Assembly (NCBI GenBank): GCA_017882065.1
Contig: JADGQD010000109.1
Span: forward strand, 1 to 7,074
DNA: 7,074 nucleotides
Reading direction: 5' to 3'
Origin: Anaerolineales bacterium
Lineage (GTDB): Bacteria > Chloroflexota > Anaerolineae > Anaerolineales > Villigracilaceae
Shown: in pieces, positions 1 through 5,552 of the stretch
Layout: each line of letters starts with the position of its first letter
How positions within the stretch are numbered: position 1 is the stretch's first letter
Notes under the pieces: generated by a model
Databases searched by the model: none
Told to the model about the DNA's origin: nothing
The model's input: the letters and a program-made list of their open reading frames with translations, nothing else
Position numbers and translations under genes: made by a program

Positions 1-732
1 GAATTCAAGCACGTCTCCTTCCGCTATCCCGGGGCTGAGGAAGATGTACTGCACGACATCACCTTCACCGCTCGGCCCGGGTATACCACGGCTTTCATCG
101 GTCCAACCGGCGCCGGCAAATCGACGGTCGTCAACCTGATCCCGCGCTTCTACGACGTCACCGAGGGTTCCATCCTGGTGGATGGCGTGGACGTACGCAA
201 CGTGACCCAGCACGACCTGCGCACCCGAATCGGCTATGTGCCTCAGAAAAGCTCGCTCTTCTCCGGCACCATCGATAGCAACCTGCGCTATGCCGACGAG
301 AACGCCCCTGAAGAGTTGCTGCAGGAGGCGGCCGATATTGCCCAGGCGACCGAATTTATCGATGCTAAACCGGAAAAGATGGAGGCGGCCATTTCCCAGG
401 GCGGCGCGAACGTCTCTGGTGGGCAAAAGCAGCGCCTGTCGATCGCCCGCGCCCTGGTCAAGCAGGCCCCCATCAATATCTTCGATGACAGCTTCTCGGC
501 GCTGGATTTCAAGACCGATTCGGCTCTGCGGCGGGCGCTGAAGGAGCACGCCGCTACCAGCACCCTGCTGCTCGTGACGCAGCGCATCGCCACCGTCAAG
601 AATGCCGACCAGATCATCGTCATGGACGAGGGGCGCATCATTGGCAAAGGCACGCACCAGCAACTGATGAAAACCTGTGAGACTTACAAAGAAATCGCCT
701 TATCGCAGCTGAGCCTAGAGGAGTTATCATGA
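1..732 (+). CDS. ABC exporter half-transporter, subunit 1 (3' part, degenerate nucleotide-binding domain)
   Basis: The reading frame is open from base 1, so the membrane domain and start lie outside the window; 243 residues of the nucleotide-binding domain remain. Visible in order: Walker A GPTGAGKST (34-42), Q-loop Gln82 in GYVPQKS, intact signature VSGGQ (138-142), Walker B ending in FDDS, and the switch region LLVTQR. Two key residues are non-canonical: the catalytic Glu after Walker B is Asp163, and the switch His is Gln194. This is the known pattern of the degenerate partner in heterodimeric exporters of the TM287/288, BmrCD and LmrCD type. The stop overlaps the next start as ATGA, so the two subunits are probably co-translated and pair in the inner membrane. 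The substrate is unknown; lipids or drugs are typical for the family. The family call is sure, the heterodimer role likely. Confidence 0.95.
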   Translation, partial: EFKHVSFRYPGAEEDVLHDITFTARPGYTTAFIGPTGAGKSTVVNLIPRFYDVTEGSILVDGVDVRNVTQHDLRTRIGYVPQKSSLFSGTIDSNLRYADENAPEELLQEAADIAQATEFIDAKPEKMEAAISQGGANVSGGQKQRLSIARALVKQAPINIFDDSFSALDFKTDSALRRALKEHAATSTLLLVTQRIATVKNADQIIVMDEGRIIGKGTHQQLMKTCETYKEIALSQLSLEELS

Positions 733-2639
733 GCACGCCAAACAGCAACACGCAATCACAGCCAAGGTCGGGCGGATTTGGACCGGGCATGATGGGCGGG
801 CGGCAGCGCGGCGGCTTTGGCGGCGGGCACGGTGGCCCCGGGGCAATGATGCCGGGCGAGAAAGCACGTGATTTCCGCGGCACTATGACCAAGCTCATCC
901 AGTACCTGCGGGTGTACCGCATTTCGATCCTATTGGTGCTGTTTATCGCTGCCCTCTCGACCGTGTTCACCATCGTCGGCCCCAAGATCCTGGGGCAGGC
1001 CACCACCTTACTGTTTGATGGAGTCATGGCCCAGCTGGCCGGTACCGGCAGCGTCGACTTCAACTCCATCGGCAACATCATCCTGACCGTAGCGGCACTG
1101 TATTTGGTTGCATCCGTATTCAGTTACGCCCAGGGCTGGATTATGTCTGGCATCTCGATGAAGGTTACCTACAAGTTCCGCAAAGATATTTCGGAAAAGA
1201 TCAATCGCATGCCGCTGCGCTACTTCGACGGCACTAACCACGGTGAGGTGCTCTCGCGCATCACCAATGATGTCGACACGGTTAACCAGACCCTCAACCA
1301 GAGCCTGTCGCAGATCGTCACCTCGGTCATTTCAGTGCTCGGCGTGATGGTGATGATGCTTTCGATCTCGTGGGTAATGACCCTGGTGGCGCTGACCATC
1401 ATCCCGCTTTCGATGGTGGTGGTCAGCCTGGTGGTGCGCCAGTCGCAGAAGTTCTTTAAACAGCAGCAGGATTACTTGGGGCACGTCAACGGGCACGTCG
1501 AGGAAATGTACGGCGGGCACATCGTAATGAAGGCCTTTAACGGCGAAGAAAAGAGCGTTCAACAGTTCGACCAGCTCAACGACACGCTCTATAACTCGGC
1601 CTGGAAGTCGCAGTTCCTCTCCGGTTTGATGATGCCGGTTATGACCTTCATTGGTAACCTGGGCTATGTGGCAGTGTGTATTTTGGGCGGCTACCTGGCG
1701 ATCCAACAGGCCATCACCATCGGTGATATCCAGGCCTTCATCCAGTACGTGCGCAATTTCACCCAGCCCATCACACAGCTGGCTAACATCTCTAATGTCC
1801 TGCAGCAAACGGCAGCCGCAGCAGAGCGTGTGTTTGAGTTCCTGGGTGAGCCTGAGGAAGTGCCTGAAACCGCTAATGCGGTCGATCCAGTCGCAGTAGG
1901 CGATTGTGTAGAGTTCAAGGACGTGCATTTCGGCTACAGCCCGGATAAAATCATCATCAACGACTTCAGCGCCAACGCCGACTCCGGCGCCAAGATTGCC
2001 ATCGTTGGACCGACCGGCGCCGGTAAGACCACCATGGTCAAGCTGCTGATGCGCTTCTACGACGTCAACAGCGGCGCTATTCTGATCGACGGCCATAACA
2101 TCAAGGATTTCACCCGCCGCGACCTGCGCAAGATGTTCGGCATGGTCTTGCAGGATACCTGGTTGTTCAACGGCACGATCATGGAAAATATCCGCTACGG
2201 GCGGCCCGACGCCCGCGCCGCCGAGGTGATAGCTGCGGCAAAAGCCGCCCACCTGGATCACTTTGTGCGCGCTTTGCCGAACGGCTACAACTTTGTGTTG
2301 AACGAGGAATCCAGCAACATTTCACAAGGGCAAATGCAACTGCTGACTATCGCACGCGCCATCCTGGCCAATCCCAAGATGTTGATCCTGGACGAGGCTA
2401 CCAGTTCGGTCGATACGCACACCGAGGTGCTGATCCAAAAAGCCATGGACCACCTGATGGCGCACCGCACCAGCTTCATCATCGCACACCGCCTGTCGAC
2501 AATTCGTGACGCTGACTTGATCCTGGTCATGCGCGAGGGTGACATTGTCGAGCAGGGCAACCACGAGGAACTGCTGGCGCGCGGCGGCTTCTACGCCGAG
2601 CTGTATAACAGCCAGTTCGAGGTTGCGCAGACGGCGTAA
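729..2639 (+). CDS. ABC exporter half-transporter, subunit 2 (membrane domain fused to nucleotide-binding domain)
   Basis: A complete 636-residue protein starting at the ATG that overlaps the upstream stop. Residues 15-42 are a Gly/Met/Arg/His-rich stretch, followed by EKARDF and a type I exporter membrane domain (about 60-365) with hydrophobic segments near 66-86, 115-135, 197-236 and 296-325. The nucleotide-binding domain has Walker A GPTGAGKTT (427-435), Q-loop Gln475, Walker B MLILDEATSSVD with catalytic Glu556, and switch His587 in IIAHR. Its signature is ISQGQ (531-535), not LSGGQ. Subunit 1 has the opposite set of changes, so the pair should form one complete ATP site (this Walker A/B/His with the partner's VSGGQ) and one inactive site. 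It likely works as an inner-membrane multidrug or lipid exporter; the cargo cannot be read from the sequence. No substrate-specific accessory gene is next to it. Confidence 0.96.
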   Translation: MSTPNSNTQSQPRSGGFGPGMMGGRQRGGFGGGHGGPGAMMPGEKARDFRGTMTKLIQYLRVYRISILLVLFIAALSTVFTIVGPKILGQATTLLFDGVMAQLAGTGSVDFNSIGNIILTVAALYLVASVFSYAQGWIMSGISMKVTYKFRKDISEKINRMPLRYFDGTNHGEVLSRITNDVDTVNQTLNQSLSQIVTSVISVLGVMVMMLSISWVMTLVALTIIPLSMVVVSLVVRQSQKFFKQQQDYLGHVNGHVEEMYGGHIVMKAFNGEEKSVQQFDQLNDTLYNSAWKSQFLSGLMMPVMTFIGNLGYVAVCILGGYLAIQQAITIGDIQAFIQYVRNFTQPITQLANISNVLQQTAAAAERVFEFLGEPEEVPETANAVDPVAVGDCVEFKDVHFGYSPDKIIINDFSANADSGAKIAIVGPTGAGKTTMVKLLMRFYDVNSGAILIDGHNIKDFTRRDLRKMFGMVLQDTWLFNGTIMENIRYGRPDARAAEVIAAAKAAHLDHFVRALPNGYNFVLNEESSNISQGQMQLLTIARAILANPKMLILDEATSSVDTHTEVLIQKAMDHLMAHRTSFIIAHRLSTIRDADLILVMREGDIVEQGNHEELLARGGFYAELYNSQFEVAQTA

Positions 2640-2657
2640 AAGCGCGACCATAGGGTT

Positions 2658-2686
2658 GGGCAGCCGGATTTATTGTCCGGTTGCCC
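2658..2686 (+). terminator. Strong hairpin after the ABC exporter genes
   Basis: Arms GGGCAGCCGGA (2658-2668) and TCCGGTTGCCC (2676-2686) pair over 11 positions, with one G-U wobble, around the 7-base loop TTTATTG. It starts 18 bases after the ABC stop and ends 29 bases before the next start. No T-run follows (ATATTAGAAT), so it may be a weak or factor-assisted terminator, an mRNA-stabilising end, or an attenuating hairpin within one operon. The hairpin itself is plain to see; its role is inferred. Confidence 0.55.
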
Positions 2687-2715
2687 ATATTAGAATACAA
2701 ATTGGGGAGGTTCAC

Positions 2716-3357
2716 ATGGACATAAAACCGTATTCTGTCACTATCAGTCACCAGCTTGGCAGCGGAGGCGCCTACCTGGGAGAAAAACTGGCCGGCCGGC
2801 TGGGCATTCCTTTCCTTGACCGCGATATTCTTGAGGAAGTGGCCCGTCAGCTCAACCTGGCAGAAGCCGAGCTGGCGGACCGTGAGGAACGATTGAGCTC
2901 CTTCTGGCAAAACTTCACCCGTCTGGCGATTTTGACCGACCCGGCTTATGGCCTGGCAGCGCAGCGGTATCTACCCTCAGACAGCGATCTGTTCGACCTG
3001 GAATGCGCCACCATTCAGCGCATTGCCGAGAAAAGCTCGGCCGTCTTTCTGGGACGCTGCGGATATTATGTCCTGCGTAACCACCCACGCCGCGTCTGCA
3101 TTCTGGTTACCGCCGAACAACCCGCCCGCATAAAGCGCTTGCACGAATTGTACAAACTATCGGAAGCGGAAACCTTGGACCTGATCAAGACCAATGACCA
3201 GGAACGTGCAAACTACATCCGCACCTTGACCAAACAGAACTGGCTCGATGCGCGTCACTACGACCTGTGCGTGAATTCCTCGGCGGTGGGGTGGGATGGC
3301 GCCGTGGACCTGGCTGAGAAATGTGCGCGAGCTAAACTGCAATTGCCGATCGGTTGA
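2716..3357 (+). CDS. Cytidylate kinase-like P-loop protein
   Basis: A 213-residue protein resembling the cytidylate-kinase-like family (Pfam Cytidylate_kin_2 type), P-loop kinases related to CMP kinase but of mostly unproven substrate. The open frame runs further upstream, but the ATG at 2716 has a near-perfect ribosome site, GGGGAGG, five bases before it, and the protein then begins in the family manner. Visible motifs: a variant P-loop SHQLGSGGAYLGEKLA (11-26), IPFLDRDILEEVA (31-43), the FLGRCGYYVL block (111-120), and RVCILVTA (126-133) followed by a lid-like basic helix around ARIKRLHELYKLSE. The C-terminal DLCVNSSAVGWD (183-194) matches the strand that closes the fold. It may phosphorylate a nucleotide or another small molecule in the cytoplasm. 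It follows the ABC pair on the same strand after a hairpin, so co-transcription is possible but not shown. A link to the exporter is not evident. Confidence 0.88.
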   Translation: MDIKPYSVTISHQLGSGGAYLGEKLAGRLGIPFLDRDILEEVARQLNLAEAELADREERLSSFWQNFTRLAILTDPAYGLAAQRYLPSDSDLFDLECATIQRIAEKSSAVFLGRCGYYVLRNHPRRVCILVTAEQPARIKRLHELYKLSEAETLDLIKTNDQERANYIRTLTKQNWLDARHYDLCVNSSAVGWDGAVDLAEKCARAKLQLPIG

Positions 3358-3493
3358 CCCTTCAGATAAAGCTTAATCGGCCAACCTATGCCATTGGGAC
3401 CATGGAAAACTAATTCTCCTATTTAGAAGCCAAAGGATGAAGTTTTTACATCCTACGGGTCTGATGACCGGCACGCGCCATATTTGGGGGTAC

Positions 3494-3525
3494 GAGAACC
3501 TACATGTAAGGTAGGCTCTTTTCTT
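3494..3525 (+). terminator. Possible terminator downstream of the kinase-like gene
   Basis: Arms at 3494-3503 (GAGAACCTAC) and 3511-3520 (GTAGGCTCTT) pair with one mismatch and one wobble around a 7-base loop, ATGTAAG. The second arm runs into a T-rich tract (CTCTTTTCTT). It sits about 137 bases after the kinase-like stop, far for a simple terminator but the first such structure on this strand. Confidence 0.4.
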
Positions 3526-3547
3526 CGGTGCAATTCCGGTGCAATTC
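3526..3547 (+). repeat. 11-bp perfect tandem repeat (two copies)
   Basis: CGGTGCAATTC occurs twice head to tail, at 3526-3536 and 3537-3547. It lies 41 bases beyond the end of the recombinase relic. It could be a replication-slippage product, a pair of protein-binding half-sites, or part of an old attachment site; only the repeat itself is shown. Confidence 0.7.
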
Positions 3548-3588
3548 TATTTTGACCGGTGTTATAAGCTCATCAATACTTTGAGCGA

Positions 3589-3753
3589 CTATTTCATCCA
3601 ATTTCGAAATGCATCTCCACCATAAATATTGATAGTCGTGCTCGGACTGGCATGTCCAGCCTGTTTCTGCGCTTCTTTGATCGGTACACCGATCTCATTG
3701 AGTACAAGAGTAATCGCTGTATGGCGAAGATCATGATCTATAGCATTGAATTC
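3589..3753 (-). pseudogene. Tyrosine recombinase (phage-type integrase) remnant, C-terminal catalytic fragment
   Basis: Reading the minus strand between an in-frame TAA (3754-3756) and a TAG (3589-3591) gives 54 residues that carry the second catalytic block of tyrosine recombinases. The block has HDLRHT with the catalytic His and Arg, then a helix ending in AGHASPSTTINIY, with the GH position and the nucleophile Tyr at the usual spacing. The protein ends soon after, as in intact integrases. The N-terminal DNA-binding domain and the first catalytic Arg/Lys block are absent, and the sequence before the in-frame stop does not resemble an integrase. There is no start codon with a ribosome site. 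It is therefore a decayed relic of a prophage or integrative element and should be inactive. Its downstream end faces the GC-rich kinase gene, so the border of the old insertion may lie in 3358-3588. Confidence 0.85.
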
Positions 3754-3808
3754 TTACTGGAAAGTACATCCAAAGGCCACAACTTGGACCGTAACAGACT
3801 GCGGAGCG

Positions 3809-4876
3809 CTAAGCCGCTGCAATCCCTTTAGCAATGACCAACTGCTTTTTCCTGGATGCATTTTTGACGGTATTCAGGATGAGTCGTTTTAAAATCTCAT
3901 GAAAAGAAATACCATACAAATCCAGAATAACTGACATAGCAACATCCAGCTCTTTCGGGCCGAGGGCGGGATTGCAGTTGGTATCAATAAAGAAATAGCG
4001 ACCCGATTGGTCTAGGCGAATATCAAACTTGGCGTAGCCTGCCATTTTGGTAACATTAAAAGCTTTCTTGACATATTCCTTCAATAGGGGGTCTTCATAT
4101 TCTTTGTAGTGTAAGGCGACATTGATATCGGAAAGCCATTGGTCTTCAAAGGTAAGGAATACGTATTTATTTTCGGAATGGGTAAAAACCTTTTCTGCCT
4201 GGTACACTTTCTTCTTTTTTTCCTGAAGAACGATAACGGTTAGCTCCCGTCCGCTAATGAATTCTTCAACTAGTACGGGCTGTTTGTAAGTCCGAATCAA
4301 GTATCTTATGCGTTTACGGAGCTGTTTTTCGTTTTCAGAAACAGCATCTTTGGTGATTTCTACCGACCCGTGAATGGCATTCAATTTTGAGATAAGGGGG
4401 AAGCGGATGACAGGGTCCAGGTAATCGTTCGGCGAATTGAAGAGCTGGTAATAAGGAACCGGAACACCGTTTTGTTGCAGAAGCTTTTTAATCACGAATT
4501 TATTCGTATCCAGAGATAAGCCCAGAATGTCAGCCCCGGTATAAGGGATGTCGAGAAGCTCCAAAACGCCGGGGATGGCGGAGGCCAGGCTTTCCGTGCC
4601 TTTGATCGAATCCACAAGATTGATCACTATCTCAGGGGCATTTATGCGCAGCCACTCAGGTAATTCGGCATTGCCCGGATGCAGAAGAACGGCTATGCCC
4701 AGGGTTTCAAGGTACTCGCCGATCAGGCGGGCATCTTGTTCGGCATCTTTTTCTGTGATGTATTGGGATTCGGTGGGAAAATAATCTCGCTGAACATCGC
4801 TGTAGATAATCCCAACCCTTTTTGGCAGTTCAACTTCGACTTCGAATTTTTTAGGGGTTGATTTGTTATTCTGCAC
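3809..4876 (-). CDS. ATP-grasp ligase of the D-Ala-D-Ala ligase fold, diverged active site
   Basis: From the GTG at 4876 this is a 355-residue protein. The frame is open back to an ATG at 4963, but the GTG has GGGAG five bases upstream, while ATG 4963 has no ribosome site and the extra 29 residues are basic and unlike the family; ATG 4948 is also possible. Family marks: VGIIYSD (21-27), PEIVINLVDS (81-90), VLELLDIPYTGAD (104-116), LDTNKFVIKKLL (122-133), FPLISK with Lys164 (159-164), IHGSVEI (168-174), LVEEFISGRELT (202-213), AKFDIR (282-287) and FFIDTNCNPALG (295-306). Departures from true D-Ala-D-Ala ligases: the DYxxKY box reads TFEDQW (Tyr to Phe243, Lys to Gln246), the conserved Arg is Lys283, and the metal Glu is Asp298. 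It probably joins an amine to a carboxylate using ATP, with substrates other than D-alanine. The AT-rich composition differs from the ABC genes and suggests transfer. Confidence 0.85.
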   Translation of the reverse strand: MQNNKSTPKKFEVEVELPKRVGIIYSDVQRDYFPTESQYITEKDAEQDARLIGEYLETLGIAVLLHPGNAELPEWLRINAPEIVINLVDSIKGTESLASAIPGVLELLDIPYTGADILGLSLDTNKFVIKKLLQQNGVPVPYYQLFNSPNDYLDPVIRFPLISKLNAIHGSVEITKDAVSENEKQLRKRIRYLIRTYKQPVLVEEFISGRELTVIVLQEKKKKVYQAEKVFTHSENKYVFLTFEDQWLSDINVALHYKEYEDPLLKEYVKKAFNVTKMAGYAKFDIRLDQSGRYFFIDTNCNPALGPKELDVAMSVILDLYGISFHEILKRLILNTVKNASRKKQLVIAKGIAAA

Positions 4877-4881
4877 AGGTG

Positions 4882-4886
4882 CTCCC
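4882..4886 (-). promoter_or_regulatory. Ribosome site that favours the GTG start at 4876
   Basis: GGGAG on the minus strand stands five bases before the GTG. It is the only good ribosome site near any in-frame start of this gene, and it decides the shorter model. Confidence 0.6.
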
Positions 4887-4891
4887 TGAAT

Positions 4892-4905
4892 GGTTAATTT
4901 TAACC
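4892..4905. promoter_or_regulatory. 14-bp palindrome just upstream of the minus-strand ligase start
   Basis: GGTTAA-TT-TTAACC is an inverted repeat with six-base arms, placed 16 bases upstream of the GTG start. It could be an operator or a small hairpin near the ribosome site. Binding is not shown. Confidence 0.45.
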
Positions 4906-4922
4906 TGCTAAGTCCCCTCTTC

Positions 4923-4940
4923 GCTTGCCTGGGGGCAAGC
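4923..4940. promoter_or_regulatory. Leader hairpin upstream of the minus-strand ligase
   Basis: GCTTGCC and GGCAAGC pair perfectly over seven bases around a four-base loop (4930-4933). On the plus strand a T-rich tract follows, but no plus-strand gene precedes it, so a terminator there is unlikely. On the minus strand it lies in the leader of the ligase mRNA, between the promoter-like box at 5034-5039 and the GTG start, where it could affect translation. If the ATG at 4963 were used, it would be inside the gene. Confidence 0.45.
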
Positions 4941-5033
4941 CTTTTCATCCTATTTCTTTCCATGCTATCGTGTTCTCAACTTGGGAGCATCACTTCTCCG
5001 TGCTATTCGCCCAAGTTCGTTGGATCTATGAAT

Positions 5034-5039
5034 ATTATA
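5034..5039 (-). promoter_or_regulatory. Possible -10 box for the minus-strand ligase
   Basis: A perfect TATAAT on the minus strand would place the transcript start near 5027 and give a leader of about 150 bases to the GTG start. No good -35 box is seen at 16-18 bases upstream, so the promoter may be weak or activator-dependent. Confidence 0.35.
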
Positions 5040-5150
5040 AACCCGGCTGGCGAATTCGGATTGAAATCCAAGCAACTTTTCCCTCCACCATGGAACACGT
5101 GCAGGGCTTTATAAAGGAATGTTGGGTGGTACCGCCTTGCAGAAACGGGG

Positions 5151-5156
5151 TATAAT
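5151..5156 (+). promoter_or_regulatory. Possible -10 box for the plus-strand ligase pair
   Basis: TATAAT follows a run of G and precedes AAAA. No convincing -35 box lies at the usual distance. A transcript would start near 5163, inside or next to the dyad at 5166-5189, and have a leader of about 390 bases before the ATG at 5553. Confidence 0.35.
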
Positions 5157-5165
5157 AAAAAATGG

Positions 5166-5189
5166 GTGTACAATATTGCAATAATACAC
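5166..5189. promoter_or_regulatory. Operator-like dyad next to the plus-strand promoter box
   Basis: Outer arms GTGTA (5166-5170) and TACAC (5185-5189) enclose a perfect 10-bp palindrome TATTGCAATA (5174-5183); the two symmetry centres differ by one base. The position, right after a TATAAT box, fits a repressor site. No regulator gene is in the window. Confidence 0.4.
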
Positions 5190-5291
5190 TAGCATGTTGT
5201 TACTGCCAAATCTGGATATGGAAGACAACCTTTCTTCATCATCGGACGCGATACCTGACCCTTCGCAACATTACCAGCGATCCGTTAATCT

Positions 5292-5308
5292 GTTTAAATT
5301 TCTTAAAC
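5292..5308. repeat. Inverted repeat GTTTAA / TTAAAC
   Basis: Six-base arms GTTTAA (5292-5297) and TTAAAC (5303-5308) are split by five bases. The AT-rich dyad lies 13 bases before a stronger hairpin and may be part of the same control region. Confidence 0.45.
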
Positions 5309-5320
5309 CACATTGAAACC

Positions 5321-5341
5321 GCCAGACTCGTGTCGTCTGGC
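5321..5341. repeat. Perfect 7-bp hairpin in the leader of the plus-strand ligases
   Basis: GCCAGAC (5321-5327) and GTCTGGC (5335-5341) pair fully around the seven-base loop TCGTGTC. No T-run follows, so a simple terminator is unlikely; a leader RNA structure or a protein-binding dyad is possible. Confidence 0.55.
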
Positions 5342-5552
5342 ACGACCTTCCCATTGTCCTAAATCGTATCCGAGGGACCGCATCCGTCAGAAGCGCTCTA
5401 GTATTCTGCTGCATCTCTCGGCCAGAATATTTAAACGCGCCAACGCAGGCCGGCACTCCCAAAGAACCGCTAAGTCAGAAAAGCCGGCGTGTTTCTTTGA
5501 CGCGACTCCATTCTGTTTTGATTGTAAAGTGGCGGGGAACGGATCATTTACG

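Larger units (their letters stand above)
3358..3588. other. Gene-free strip with hairpins, between kinase gene and recombinase relic
   Basis: No credible gene is seen here. The strip becomes more AT-rich right after the kinase stop. It holds a small hairpin with arms AGGATG (3434-3439) and CATCCT (3449-3454) around a T-rich loop, a terminator-like stem at 3494-3520, and an 11-bp tandem repeat at 3526-3547. Because it lies just beyond the 3' end of a recombinase relic, it may contain the scar of an integrated element. No tRNA gene or tRNA 3' end is recognisable. Confidence 0.5.
4964..5552. other. Divergent intergenic region between two ligase-like genes
   Basis: This stretch of about 590 bases holds no convincing gene. 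It carries a TATAAT box on each strand (minus 5034-5039, plus 5151-5156) and a cluster of inverted repeats at 5166-5189, 5292-5308 and 5321-5341. Open frames exist here, including a 66-codon cysteine-containing one at 5162-5362 and an 80-codon upstream extension of the next gene, but neither has a good ribosome site or a recognisable domain. From 5345 to 5552 nothing specific is seen. Confidence 0.55.

Noticed and set aside
1332..2261. Long minus-strand open frame of 309 codons inside the second ABC gene
   Set aside because: It is His/Asp/Val-rich, has no domain, and lies fully antisense to a well-supported ABC gene; a codon-bias shadow.
2539..2715. 59-codon extension of the kinase-like gene into the ABC gene
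   Set aside because: It overlaps the ABC end and the hairpin, while the ATG at 2716 has a near-ideal ribosome site and gives a normal family N-terminus.
3358..3588. tRNA gene as the integration site of the lost element
   Set aside because: No cloverleaf or TTCRA-type T-arm could be found on either strand.
4877..4963. Longer ATG start of the minus-strand ligase
   Set aside because: No ribosome site is seen and the added residues are basic and unlike the family; kept as an alternative only.
5313..5552. 80-codon N-terminal extension of the plus-strand ligase
   Set aside because: The segment is rich in Arg, Lys and Ser, has no family similarity, includes one arm of a hairpin, and the typical first strand begins at the ATG at 5553.
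3358..5552. CRISPR array or complete insertion sequence
   Set aside because: No regularly spaced repeats, transposase frame or paired terminal inverted repeats were seen.
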